From Agelas oroides (Eukaryota; Porifera; Demospongiae; Agelasida; Agelasidae): 64,000 bases of DNA. How positions within the stretch are numbered: position 1 is the stretch's first letter; each line of letters opens with the position of its first letter. Positions 43,595 through 55,179 of this stretch are shown piece by piece. The notes beneath the pieces were generated by a model. It had not been told where the DNA came from and made no database searches. It saw nothing but the letters and a program-made list of their open reading frames with translations. The DNA is taken from NCBI GenBank assembly GCA_949130485.1, contig OX422183.1, positions 11,444,543-11,508,542 on the forward strand. Direction: 5' to 3'. The position numbers were made by a program, and so were the translations under genes.

Positions 43595-44262
43595 GTCTAT
43601 AATTAGCGTGTTCAAACAAAAAATAAAATTTTGCATTACACAAAAGATAGAATTACTGGCTTAAAGAGCAGCCTTAGAGTAACTGAAAAATGTTCATATT
43701 GCCTGGATTACCTTCATTTTACCTCAAGATATGGCTTTCCGAAGTTAAACGCCGTCGTACTCATTGACTAAAAATAAAAATACAGGCAAGAATTTTTCAA
43801 ATGGACGTTCTTACCAGTAGAATCCGAAAGAGGAACCAAAACGCTTCAATTTGACGTGTGTTGTGAGGCTATTGATCAAAATTTCGACTGTGGTTGCGTT
43901 CTCAAAAAAAGTTACGCAAATTTGCACTTATTAGCGAATCCAAACAAATAAATTACAATACAGAAAATTCGGAATTACTGGCTTAAAGAGCAGTCTTAGA
44001 GCAACAGAAAAATATGCATATTGCCTGGATTACCTTCATTTTACCTCAAGATATCGGTTTCCAAAGTTAAATGCTACGTACCATTTTTAAATAAAAAGCG
44101 GTTAAAACGAAAATACAGGCAAGAAATTTTGAAACGCACGTTTTTACCAGCAGAACTGGAAAGAGGAACCAAAGCGCTTCAATTTGATGTGTATTGTAAG
44201 ACTATTGATCAAAATTTCGACTGTGGTTGTGACCGCTACGCAATTTTGCGTTTGGACACATA
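43595..44262. repeat. About 300-bp direct repeat, two diverged copies
   Basis: Copy 1 (about 43595-43893) and copy 2 (about 43962-44262) share GAATTACTGGCTTAAAGAGC, CATTTTACCTCAAGATAT, GAAAGAGGAACCAAA and GATCAAAATTTCGACTGTGG in the same order with many substitutions. Open frames in one copy are interrupted in the other. Confidence 0.75.
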
Positions 44263-44460
44263 ATACGAAAGGGATAAACTGAAAATTCTCGAACTATATG
44301 TGTAGAACCCGAAATTTAGAAAGAATGAAGTTCATATATATAAATAATAACAGCATGGAATATGTTAGGAACAAAGGCAAAGTAGTGAAACAGCGCAGGT
44401 GAATTAAAAATGAGACAGGGTCCCAGAAAACAAACGAAACACTTGGTGGTGAAAGACAGG

Positions 44461-44817
44461 CAGGAGTCTTCCCCTGGCACACCTCTCGGGGTAACCAGGG
44501 GACAGACTACATGCAGGACGGACAAGCCTTCCCCTGGCACCCCTCTCGGGGTAACCAGGGGACAGACTACATGCAGGACGGACAAGCCTTCCCCTGGCAC
44601 CCCTCTCGGGGTAACCCGGGGACAGACTACATGCAGGACGGACAAGCCTTCCCCTGGCACCCCTCTCGGGGTAACCAGGGGACAGACTACATGCAGGACG
44701 GACAAGCCTTCCCCTGGCACCCCTCTCGGAGTAACCCGGGGACAGACTACATGCAGGACGGACAAGCCTTCCCCTGGCACCCCTCTCGGGGTAACCCGGG
44801 GACAGACTACATGCAAT
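44461..44817. repeat. 60-bp hairpin minisatellite, six copies
   Basis: Six almost identical 60-bp units. Each contains CCCCTGG, CACCCCTCTCGGGGTAA, CCAGGGG: a 7-bp outer stem and a smaller inner one, so every unit can form a hairpin. Three units carry CCCGGGG in the right arm. Open on both strands (20-residue peptide repeats such as SPGTPLGVTRG), but with opposing frames and no gene context. Confidence 0.95.
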
Positions 44818-45140
44818 AAAGGAGACTACCGGATCGTGCGGATCATTTTTTAACCGGGCCTTAATTAAAGCTTTTACGGTATTCTTGGGTTTGCAGAGTG
44901 AAGAAGAGATAAAGAAAGGTAGCAGATAGTGTGAAATAGCACAATCTGGTGAGAAGAGCGTCTACTGTGTGTATAACAATGCGGATTCTGTGACCCACGA
45001 CGATACAGCCGTACGTTTGAGCTTAGAACATTGACGCAAGTTGCATTTCTGTCATAAAAGCCAAGTGCAACAGAGCTAGATCGTTGGGTCCCTGGTCCTT
45101 GGGTCCCCGGTCCTCGGGTCCAGTGTTTATAGTCTCCCCA

Positions 45141-46696
45141 GGTTTGGAGTGGTGGGGTTCTTAGTGCGTGCGTAAGCACCCTACAGCTAGGTGGGTCACA
45201 ATTTTTGGAATTTAGAGGCTATGGGATTGCTTCTGAGACCATGTTTGGGCCAATACGATGCTTCTCAGAGGCCAGACGATAGAGCTTCACATGTATGAAT
45301 GTATACCCTTTCTGCACATTGCGTCGTACAGCACTGGTTTCGGCTTTCCGAACGTTCCCTAATCTCGCAAACCACACCCTACGCAGATGAGGCTTGCGGG
45401 ATTATAATCGTTCGCTTGGAAGGACGGAAAGTTGTTGGGAAGGAAGACTCGGAAGAGTTTTTTCGCACTGTTCGCAGCCATCTCCCAAGGTTCAACATGT
45501 CACCTGTGTGCTTGGGGGCCTTGCGTGGGCGTACGCCGAGCAATGGCGTTGCCGAGCAAGCCACGTGTGAGGGAAAAAGGGGCCGGTTGAAACAGGACTA
45601 ACCGGACTGGCGGCTATGGCCCTGAACTAAATATTCATCGAAACGCCTGTTTCAGAGATGTAAAACTGTTTACATCTTAAAAACATTTGCCCAGTGTGTG
45701 GGCAATGTTCTAATAATGCTACATAGCAAATTTCAACCCTCCTTTCCAATCCTCCAAAAAAAATCTTCCCAACATCCCTAAAAGTGGCCATGTACTTAAA
45801 TGGTTGCCATATATCGAGAAAAATGACTTGGCCGTGTATATTGACACCGACTCCGGAAGTCGGTGTCAATAGACACTGCCAAATGACTTTCTTTAAATCA
45901 CTTCCTTTTTGCTTAAAACAGTAAGTGATAAGCATGTCACACTGTTTTGGAGTTCAGGAAGTTGTCAATGTGGATTTTTAAAAGTTAGCTGGCTTGCTCT
46001 GGAGTACTCTAGCAGGAAAGTTACGAAGGTATATAGTTACGTACACAGATATGTAGAGGCGGAATATGGTTTCATCTACGTATCGCACCAGATAAAGCCA
46101 TATTTTTTTTGCAATCTGCAAACTAAATTTTCCTGCAATCAGATTGCAGTTCCGTTTGACAACGTGAGTAGCTAATCCGTGGGTTTTCGCAGAAACCCTT
46201 CTTCAAGGGAGGACTCACGTAGAGTTAGTTACCAAATCTCAGCATAATCCACGTCGTGCGTTTGCGTCAGTCTTCCCCTGCAGAACGTAGTAGCCGTAAA
46301 AACACACGGGACTGAAATCCGCGGTAAAGGGCAGAACTGCTTTCGCGGCGACTCCGAGAAAGAAACAAAAACAAAGAAGTCAGCCCACCGTAGAAGCCAA
46401 GAGAGCGACAGAAGAACAAGAAACAGTTCAAAAGTAGAAAGCACGTATTGGAGATTGTTCACAAGCCAGGTATTTAGGCTCACTCTTCACGTTACCGTTG
46501 TTTTGTACTGTTCTTTGGACTCCCACTAAACGAGCAACGCCTGACACTTGCGCCGCGCGCCCCATCCACGCATGGCGCTTGGAGCGGCGCAAGGCATCAT
46601 ACGCATGCGTAGTCCTAGTTAAGATAGCAATTTTGAGCGCTTCTGGGGCGGGCAGATCAACACTTAACATGAGCGAGTTGCAGTAGGTGGAGAAGG

Positions 46697-46697
<1 letters not shown>
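45141..46697. other. Region upstream of the glycine-zipper gene
   Basis: 45180-45640 looks like repeat debris. 46490-46690 is CpG-rich (GCGCCGCGCGCCCCATCC) and may contain the promoter and a 5'-untranslated exon of the next gene. A frame at 45299-45601 has no domain and is not called. Confidence 0.4.
45841..45869. other. Perfect 12-bp stem hairpin
   Basis: TTGACACCGACT, loop CCGGA, AGTCGGTGTCAA. No T-run follows, and in animal DNA this is not a terminator; it may be the tip of a small palindromic insertion. Confidence 0.7.
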
Positions 46698-46765
<68 letters not shown>

Positions 46766-46773
46766 TGTGTGTG
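46698..46773. repeat. (GT)n microsatellite
   Basis: About 35 GT dinucleotides with one TA and one GA interruption, in the presumed 5' intron of the glycine-zipper gene. Confidence 0.95.
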
Positions 46774-46880
46774 GCTGGGGGGGAGGGTTAAGATCAATTT
46801 AAGTATTTGACTACTCTAACTATGGCAGAGACATTTACCATTTCGACATTTGTCTTTTTTTTTCCAGCAGATTTGTCGCA

Positions 46881-47531
46881 ATGGAAAGTATAATCATAGA
46901 CAGGTCGGTGGCTCAACTAATTGTCACTGCTTTTAGAAAGAACATTCAGTATCTGAGAACTGTTATTCCACAACTGGGTCGGGCATGTATGATAAAAGTG
47001 ACTGATTTTATTGGCACTGTACAAGAGATGAATATAGAACTGACTTTCTGCATAAAGAAAGTGACATTTCAACTCACTGTAAAAGCCAGAGACTTGCTGA
47101 TTAAAGTAGATATATCAGGAGACCCACTGTTATTTACTAAAGAGATTGTAAAAGCAGCAGCCCAGCTAGTAACACAAGAAAGTTTTAAAGTAGCTGCCAA
47201 AACAACACTGACAAGTACTGCTAAAACAGCATTTGGATGTGGTGCACTTGTTGAGGGAGTTTATTGGGCCTACAACCTTTTACAAAATTATAAAAGAAAG
47301 AAAACTGGAGAAATATCCCATGAAGAATTTGGCGAATGTGCGCAGCGTTACTCAGTTGGTGCAGCTGTTTCTCTTACTGGAAGTACAGCAGGTGCTGTAA
47401 TAGGAACTGCTCTCTCGCCAGGAGTGGGTGCAATTGTTGGAAGCATAGTTGGTGGCATAATTGGAGGAGTTGCCGGAGGATCTGTCAGTGGATCTTTTAA
47501 GATGACTTACAAAAAAAGAGCTATGGAGTAA
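46881..47531 (+). CDS. Glycine-zipper protein, 216 aa, function unknown
   Basis: A complete frame with a good start context (G at -3 and G at +4). The sequence TTTTTTTTCCAGCAG ends 12 bp upstream, so the whole coding part lies in one exon after a 5'-untranslated intron. Residues 1-110 are mixed helical with no known motif. Residues about 168-205 are a glycine-zipper stretch (AGAVIGTALSPGVGAIVGSI and more GxxxG) that would insert in membranes as a helical hairpin; the end is basic (MTYKKRAME). No signal peptide. Proteins with such C-terminal Gly/Ala/Val stretches are common in invertebrates; I cannot assign a family. A truncated LINE sits just after the stop. Confidence 0.7.
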   Translation: MESIIIDRSVAQLIVTAFRKNIQYLRTVIPQLGRACMIKVTDFIGTVQEMNIELTFCIKKVTFQLTVKARDLLIKVDISGDPLLFTKEIVKAAAQLVTQESFKVAAKTTLTSTAKTAFGCGALVEGVYWAYNLLQNYKRKKTGEISHEEFGECAQRYSVGAAVSLTGSTAGAVIGTALSPGVGAIVGSIVGGIIGGVAGGSVSGSFKMTYKKRAME

Positions 47532-48151
47532 ACATGTTATTTACTTTGTCTGTAGTGATTGCAATTTACATGTGTAGCTAATAGATTTTGTTATCATAGT
47601 TGTAGTCTTGTATTTATTGAATTATAAATCCTTCAGCTCTTGGAGCATGGCGCTGATGTTGCTCTCACATTTTTTGACCTGAGGAAGGCTTTTGACAGTG
47701 TGTCTCACCTCCCTCTTTTGCAAAAATTAAAAGATATCGGTCTGGAGCAGCATGTCCTTCAGTGGTTGACATCATATCTGAGTGATAGACAGCAGCGCGT
47801 TGTTGTAGATGGTGCAACCTCTAATGTCAGTCCAGTATTGTCCGGGGTACCACAAGGATCGGTTTTAGGTCCGTTGTTATTCCTTGTGTACATCAATTGT
47901 GTGTCCTTGGTGCCACTATCTGAGGGATCAAGGATATCAATGTATGCAGACGACATTCTTCTTAGCAAGCCGATCAACCATCCTGACAACTATGTTGATC
48001 TGCAGAGAGATATAGATGCAATCCAGGAATGCATTAGCAAATGTCACTTAATCCCTCAAAATGCAAATACCTAATTGCATCTAGGAGGCAACCCCATCTA
48101 CCACCTACTAGATTATTCATTGGTAGGAATGTTCTGGAACGGGTTGACAGC

Positions 48152-48353
48152 CAGTGGAGTAGGAACCAGGGGGGCCGGGGGGGCCACTGGCCCCCCCAAT
48201 AATCCAACAGGGGGGGCCTGGCCCCCCCAATAATCAGGCTCCATGTTATAGTATATAATATACTATATCATGCTGATTATTATATAACCCTAACCCCACC
48301 CCTCCCAATACACCTTGGCCCCCCCCAATCCAAAATTGGTTCCTACTCCACTG
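48152..48353. mobile_element. 202-bp MITE inside the LINE
   Basis: Ends CAGTGGAGTAGGAACCA and TGGTTCCTACTCCACTG, 17 bp inverted. ACAGC at 48147-48151 and 48354-48358 is the target duplication. The interior is G/C-homopolymeric (GGGGGGCC and CCCCCCAA palindromes). Confidence 0.88.
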
Positions 48354-48781
48354 ACAGCTATCGTTACCTGGGTGTTCTAGTGACTTCAAAATTATCCTGG
48401 GCAGACCATATCAATCACATATGCAGCAAAGCCAGGAAACTTGTTGGAATGTTATACAGGCAGTTTTACACCTGGGCTGACACAAGCACACTGCTTCACA
48501 TCTACCTTACTTGTAAACGTCCACACCTAGAATATGTGTGTCAGTTATGGGACCCTTATACAGACAAAGGCACTCAAGCACTAGAATCAGTACAAAAATT
48601 TGCCTGTAAAGTTTGTTTAAAACGATGGGATATGGACTATGAAAGTATGTTGCAACAGTTGGAACTCACTTTTTTGTCACAACGTCGCAAGTTTTTAAAA
48701 CTAACTACAATGTACAATATCATTAACGGCACTTTAGATTTTCCCACCGGTTACTTTGTACAAAATTATTTCCCCTATTCC

Positions 48782-50645
48782 TATGGGGTGTGATTTGTGT
48801 CAAATTTCACAGGCACAGTGTGCAGGCACAACTTGCCAACGTGCAGGCACAAAGTGCAAACATGAGGGCACAATATGCATGCACAACATGAGGGCACAAC
48901 ATGAGGGCATAACATGCATACACAACATGAGGGCACAATATTGCATGCACAACATGAGGGCACAATATGCATGCACAATATGAGGGCACAACATGAGGAC
49001 ACAACATGAGGGCACAAAACCATTCAAAGTTTGAAACATGCTGTGGCCTGCTGCTATCAGTTGGAAGGAAGTGAATGATCCATGGAGTGGCTGAAAAACA
49101 GAGTGCATGCACTGGATGTATGAATAGTGTCGAGTTAGTACAACCCAAATATAGAGTCTATATGTAGAGATTCAAACAGACTCCTCAATAAGGTTTCAAA
49201 AGTTGACAGGGAAAGACAGTGGTAAACATGTTCAGGTAACTGGTTCCAAAGTGATTAGGAACACAGGAGGGTAAGTAACTGCTGATGTGCATAAACAGCT
49301 GATACAACTGTGTGCTGTTGTGACTTTAGGTTCATATGATGCTTGCACTTAAATGGGACAATGGGACAGAGATACTGGAAGGCATCAGGTGGTTGGTATG
49401 CCATGGTTAAGCTTGAGTGTTCTTCTCTTCAGCAGTGTTAGCATTTCTCTCATAGTCACTACCCTGGGAAATTCTCCATTGATCAGTACATAAAGATGGG
49501 GTACAAAGGTATAAGCCCAAGACCAAAATGAGCACTAACAACAAACAAAACTTTTTAAATGGGACTGTGAGAGAGTTCTACTCTGCTAGGGACCGTGACA
49601 AGACTTGTGCAAGTGACGCAAGACTGTGCTCTTCCACAAAGAGGTGTGCAGCAGTACAGTAATTGTTGGGATGTCCCACCTGTTTATCCACTGAGCTGTG
49701 AGTTACTGTCCTTTACTGAGGGTGGGAGAGGGCTTGACAAGTCATGGGAAATGAAAGGATCTGTGACCATGTCGTATTTTCACCAGGAACATGTGTTAAA
49801 GTTGAATGTTATGACAATGACATCTACCAAAACAAAGACTTTTCGGTTCGTGTTTTTTCCAGTCTCTAGCATAGTACAACTCACTCACAACTCCCAGAGG
49901 AGGTTTTCTTTGTTGCCTTAGGTTTTGAAGAGTAGCCTGGTGCACCAACATTCCAAGGACTATAGAAACTGTCATTGTGACAGTGCTGAAGGCATCTCAA
50001 CAGTCAAAAGTAACATTGCACACTCTTGTGACCCCCAAACAGCATTTATGTGGCAGTGATCGCTCACAACCAAATTGGCAACTTCATGCAGCAGATCAAA
50101 AATACCCCCAAATTCGAGTAAACCTAGCAGGCTAGCTAGGAGCTTCTGATGTCCAGAAATCGATGAACACAGCAGGGCTGGGCAGCAGGTTAGCAATTAC
50201 AGGATCATGTGTTAACGTTATGACATCACTTGTGTCGGACCTCCTCTGCACAGATAAGTATTAAACCCTTGGAGTTACACCCATTTCCTCTTAGGTTAAT
50301 TAATGTGGATAGCCCACCTGATCACTGATTAATTAACTTAATACCACCAGACCTTAAAACCTTGAGACTGGGTTTAGCTACGTACACTGCATGCTGCATT
50401 GGCTAGGTGTGTGTGGGTGTGAAAGTCGGCAGGCCTGCACAACTGCACTTGCATCTCATGTAATGCCTGTGATTTTTTGGCCCTCATGTTGTGCCCTCAT
50501 GTTGTATCCTCATGTTGTGCCATCATGTTGTGTATGCATATTGTGCCCTCATGTTGTGTATGCATGTTGTGCCTTCATATTGGCATTCTGTGCCTACATG
50601 ATGGCAAGTTGTGCCTGTGAAATTTGACACAAATCACACCCCATA
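48782..50645. mobile_element. 1.9-kb foldback element with subterminal arrays, inside the LINE
   Basis: Ends TATGGGGTGTGATTTGTGTC and inverse, about 36 bp; TATTCC flanks both sides (48776-48781, 50646-50651). Next to the left end lies an array of ACATGAGGGCACA and GCACAATATGCAT units (48810-49017); the right end carries the inverted equivalent (50480-50600). Subterminal tandem arrays in opposite orientation are the structure of Foldback/Galileo-type elements. The middle 1.4 kb has no recognised gene. Confidence 0.85.
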
Positions 50646-50890
50646 TATTCCAGTAGTCATGGCATTCTTAATTATATTAGACCATTTGCTCGTACTAATT
50701 ATTTGTATTCGTCATTTGTCCCATATCTCTTTGTGGAATAACTTACCAGACAGTGTTAAAACTTCTTCTATCTCTGTATTTAAGGCTCACATACCACATT
50801 AGCAAGTACTGCTATTTATGTAGCCATTGTCCTTTTTTGTGACATAAATTTCATTATAGAAAAAAAAATAAAATAAAAAATGAAAAATGA

Positions 50891-51591
50891 TGGGAACACA
50901 CCATACACATAACACTTAGTGGCAAGGTATGACTCTTCTATGCCTTTAGCTACTGCTACAAATGAAAGCACAGAATTCCATAATTATATGAATGTTGGCA
51001 TTTTACTTTCCCCTCATTGGCCACATAAGTGTTTTTTTGACAGCACACATTTGTTGCTAGAGTAGAAATTCCTCCCGCAAAGCATACTGTCATTCTTGTA
51101 TGTAAGATGTCTACTAAATACTAATTTGTGTATAGAAGCTAAGCCATAATTATGTATTATTCCATGTGTTTGCTTTGAAGTGCATGCAGTATACGTATAC
51201 TTGCGTGTCTCCTGCAGGGAGAATACACTGTTCCTGCACTTGGAGGTGAAAGGGGGGGGGGGGGGGGGGGTAATTTTTACATGCTGCCATACGTTTTCAG
51301 AGAAAAAATAAAAATTCTAAACTGTAATATCATGCAGTTCAATATTATATATACAGCATAATGAAAATGAACAGTTTTACAAATTTAAAGTTGTGTTAGA
51401 TGGAAGGGAAATTATCAGTGTGGAAGCTTTTCACATACACTATGACACTGCTAACAGGAATGTATGAGCTATATACAGCTTGATAATTTCCAGTCTCTCA
51501 GCTAGGTGAAAAAATTCAACATTATTCATGCAGGTCAATAATATGGATTTGTTTTAACTTAATGAAACTCATGGTTGATTACACTGTTCAT
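50891..51591. other. Gene-free, with poly-G tract
   Basis: No exon. A run of 19 G lies at 51252-51270. Confidence 0.6.
51252..51270. repeat. (G)19 homopolymer
   Basis: Uninterrupted G run, capable of quadruplex formation; its exact length in an assembly is unreliable. Confidence 0.9.
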
Positions 51592-52112
51592 GGCCGTAGC
51601 AAGCGGTCGGGCTGGTCGGGTTTTGGCCCGACCACTTCTTCGCAGACTAAACTTGCATGTGCGCACTTTGAATACACGTGAAGTCATACGTATAAGAACT
51701 ATTGTATGCCGAGCCGTCTCGAAAAACGGCTCCCCATCATCGGTACAAATTTCAATGACAAAAAGGCAACGTTGCGTTAGGATTTTCAGTTTACTCCATG
51801 GCAATTCGTTACTGCGACGAAGCCCGTACTGCCAGCGCCATGTGCGCGCAACTAAGTTCATACGCGATCACTAGCCTCGTTCCCCAAGCCCCGTCCAGTC
51901 TCCATCGTTTGCAGTACGTACTACCAATGTAGCAAGTACCGGGTATTGAAATTCGGTTTGCTAAGAATTGCAGAACATATGAGATTTAGAGCCTAAAATC
52001 TTCCCCAGAAGCGATTTCCTAGCGTCTAATTTGACAAAATTTTCCTGGGGGAGCATGCCCTAGATACTATGTACACTTTGGCCACACCACCTTCAAATAG
52101 CTTCCTACGGCC
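51592..52112. mobile_element. Non-autonomous element with GGCCGTAG ends
   Basis: GGCCGTAGCAAGC at the left and GCTTCCTACGGCC at the right are inverted. The left end is followed by GGTCGGG/CCCGACC palindromes. Of the same style as the 23369 and 16803 elements. Non-coding. Confidence 0.6.
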
Positions 52113-53068
52113 TTGCTGTTAGCTTCAGGTTTGTGTTCCCAGGCGTATGAAACACACAGACACCAGACTTTACTCTGTACAGTATAAGTCCAAGCTAATA
52201 CAGCAAACTGCATGTGCAAAATTGATTGTAGCCTATGTTGCAGCTTGCAGTGCTTTTACTTTGGATCACATTTTCGGCCACAAAACACTGCAAACTGGGA
52301 TGCAGGCTCCAATATAATGTTATGCAGACCTTTCCAGGTTCATTTGCACTTCAATTATACAGGGGGTGCGGCAGTCTGTGAACCGCAAAAAAAAAAAAAA
52401 CGGAACAAAGTGAGATGCTGAATTCCCAGGCATGATTTTTGGTATCACCATCTATTAAATGCCTCTCACAGTTGATAACAACAAATTGTTGCATGATACC
52501 ATACAAGTTCAAAGGTACCGCTATGCCAACAAATGGGATACTGGCACAGTTAGCTGTGCCAGTATACACATACTGACATAGTGGCACACTTGCCCTTTGA
52601 TGTGTAGAGTAGCCAAGAGTAGATTCAAAATCCTTTGGTAGTCGGCCATTGCAGCGCTGCTACACTCACTACTACCTGTGAGTTGCACCAAGCTGTGCGA
52701 GTTCTACATGCGTGAAGGAAGGTTTCATCGTACCAGTGTCATACAGTCATGCAGACGTCAAAACATATCAGGTGCAGAATGGCCAAGTCTAAAGTGGCAA
52801 ATTCAAGTAGCAGAGATCAAACACCTTGAAAGTTCGTACGAGAAATTGAAGATGGAAGAAGAGCCGCGCTCAGACAGGCAAGGTGGTGATAGCTAGGAGA
52901 TTCTCATTCATAGCTGCCATTTGTAACTACTTTGCGCTATCGATCAGGAGTACAAAACGGCTGCATCAGCTCCAAGATTAGTTGTGGGGCTTGGATGAGC
53001 TTACAGAGCATGAAAGAGAATCATAGCCATTATTTTGAAGTGGATCAATCTATCTCTCTGACTCTAAT
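52113..53068. other. No supported gene
   Basis: A poly-A run at 52386-52399 and a frame at 52678-52896 rich in charged residues (HLESSYEKLKMEEEPRSDRQ) without a domain or splice support. Not called as a gene. Confidence 0.4.
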
Positions 53069-54639
53069 CATAGATTGTAAACCTACGTAACCGGGATAGG
53101 AAACATCTCACGTGATCCTGCATTATGCCGTAGTTAACGCCCGACTGAATCATCGTCTCGGTTTTGGCCTCATTGCGTGTTGCGCGTCGTTTGAGTCTTC
53201 GACACAGGCAAAGGGAACAGCAAGCATTGAAATGTACAAGAGGATCTGTAGAGTACCAAGGTATGAATCATTGATCTACGCACTCTGTACGCATGTGTGG
53301 AGGTACAATTTTGCCCAGCGAGCTAAATAGGTGTGCGTTAAAATTGTATTTTTGGACCGGACTGGTGTTTCGGTTTCTTTGTGTACCTCTAGGAGCACCT
53401 ACTTGCGTTATCTCAACTTATAAATGCTTGTTCTGTGGAGGTGGGGGTGTGCTACGTTGCAACGACGGTTTTATTTGAAAGTTTTGGTGAAAAACTCATA
53501 GGTATATGGTCTTTTTGTATGATTTGTGCATACAAATAATGTGCAAAGTTTGTGTACCTATAAATGACTACCAGGTATTAACATTGACCCCATAGTGGTT
53601 TTGAACATTCAGTAGGGCATGGTTTAATGCAAGACACTACTATTTTGACCGTTACCTCATTCATTTATGAGATATAAGTTAATAATAACAACCCATATCA
53701 CTATGATAACGCCTGGAAGGCAAAAATAAAATTCAATTTTATGTCATGATGGATGCATTTTTGAGTTGTGACAAAACTCTCTGGGCATTCTTTCAGGTGT
53801 TGAGCATTCATTGGAAAGGTTCGTGTAATGAATAAGCCAGTTTCACGTAAGCTAAAATATGTAAGGAACGTGGGATGAGTGTGTGACGTCACATCCGGCG
53901 GCTTTCCAAGCGCCATTTTGTGGCCCTTAAGTATGGCCATATATGGGATTTTCCCGTTTCTTTGATCACGTCTAACGTCCGCATTCTACCAGGTAATCAG
54001 TTACAGTGCTACACAGCAAGAGAGTAGATTTTGAGTATGGTGTACTTTCTGCAGCATATACAGGCTAAACTTGCTTGTTCAGAACTCTAATTTGATATTC
54101 AGTTATGTCAAGGGGGGGAATATATATACCTGAAATTATGGGCTGTAATGATCTTTGATGTGGTCTTTGCATGCATAAATGCATAAAAATTGTCGATTTT
54201 TATGTTAGGCACAGCTTCTGGACTTTGCATTCTAGTTAAGAATCATTATTTATGTTTCAGGAATGTACCAACGGACTCTACCTCTGTGTCAAGTTTGAAG
54301 CCTTAACTACTTACAGGGATGGAGATATTAACCAAAATAGGGTGAAAATTAGCATATTTACGTTAGGCAAAGAATCTTGCATGAAATTCCGAGTTAAGAC
54401 AGCAAATTTCACCCTACGCTTCTCTACCAGTTAACAAATCATATTCAAGAACGACACTACGAAATCTTGCAGTGTTCGCTCAATCCGGAAGCAAACACAT
54501 CCGCCGGTCAGCTTATCGAGTTAATGAGTGGAAATAATGACGTACCTAAGCGCACGTGCTAACCATTTGCGTATCGCCGAGACACACCCGTCAACCGGCT
54601 GGCCGGCCGTACCGTGCGAGGGCGAGAAGCATGGATCTA

Positions 54640-54882
54640 CTAGTGAGTTTCCACTCTCAGTACAATGGCTGCAGATACCTTGGAGATTGACTCTTCCTTG
54701 CAAAGTCTTTGGTTGCAACTTTCAGGCTGGTTGGTCACATCAGCAAGTAGAGCAGCAATGCCACGCTTCCTTGAACTCTTTGGGGGTTGGTTCTGAAAAG
54801 AACCGGCCTCTTGGCCCTGAGAAGAAACGGATGGTTGGTTCTGAGAAGAACTGGTCGAACTCGAAGACGAGAAACACTCCAT
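54640..54882 (-). other. Possible first coding exon of the 53069 element
   Basis: An 80-codon frame starting MECFSSSSSTSSSQNQPS, Ser/Gln-rich and then basic (PPKSSRKRGIAALLADV). TCCAAG|GTATCT within it (about 54678) could be a donor, giving an N-terminal exon. No downstream partner exon recognised. Confidence 0.25.
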
Positions 54883-55179
54883 GATACCTTTGCGCTACCG
54901 AACAGCTATAATAATTTTAGCGCGCATTGAAGTGAATATTTATTTGTCATGAATTTCATTAACCAATGCACGGCACAGCACGTGTGCAAGCGCACGTGCA
55001 TACGTAAACGTCACGGATGATTGTCAATGTCATCAATACGTCATAAACAGCGATCTCTATAGCTCACATAAATACAGGCCTTATAACTCATGGTTCTATG
55101 TTAGATAGATGGAATGAACTTTGCATGCAAGTTTACAAAAAAATCTACTCTCTTGCTGTGTAGCACTGTATAGTGTATA

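Larger units (their letters stand above)
43198..45140. mobile_element. 1.9-kb element with GGGGAGACTATAAAC ends
   Basis: GGGGAGACTATAAACACTGG at the left is matched inversely at the right end (CCAGTGTTTATAGTCTCCCC), followed on both sides by imperfect GGACCC-rich repeats. The interior contains a 300-bp direct repeat and the 60-bp hairpin minisatellite. No transposase recognised. Target duplication unresolved. Confidence 0.65.
47634..50890 (+). pseudogene. 5'-truncated LINE reverse transcriptase, split by two DNA elements
   Basis: Starts in the RT core: FFDLRKAFDSVSH (palm), SGVPQGSVLGPLLF and MYADDILLS (the YADD catalytic motif), with a one-base frameshift near 48050. It is interrupted at 48152-48353 and 48782-50645. 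Removing each insert and one target duplication rejoins the frame exactly, at a codon run for Asp-Ser-Tyr and at Tyr-Ser-Ser. The last part reads SLWNNLPDSVKTSSISVFKA before TAG, the usual C-terminus of this RT family, after one more frameshift. It ends in an A-rich tail at about 50858-50890. Dead, but its three-layer nesting gives a relative chronology. Confidence 0.85.

Noticed and set aside
44316..44853. Opposing 147- and 166-codon frames
   Set aside because: Both translate the 60-bp minisatellite; no reason to prefer either.
45299..45601. 100-codon frame
   Set aside because: No domain, no splice or start support, overlapped by an opposite frame.
45841..45869. Rho-independent terminator
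   Set aside because: Strong hairpin but no U-run, and the genome is eukaryotic.
49595..49921. 108-codon frame inside the 48782 foldback element
   Set aside because: No similarity to a transposase that I recognise and no conserved motif; the element is probably non-autonomous.
52678..52896. Charged 72-codon frame
   Set aside because: Looks weakly coding, but no domain, exon border or paralogue was found.
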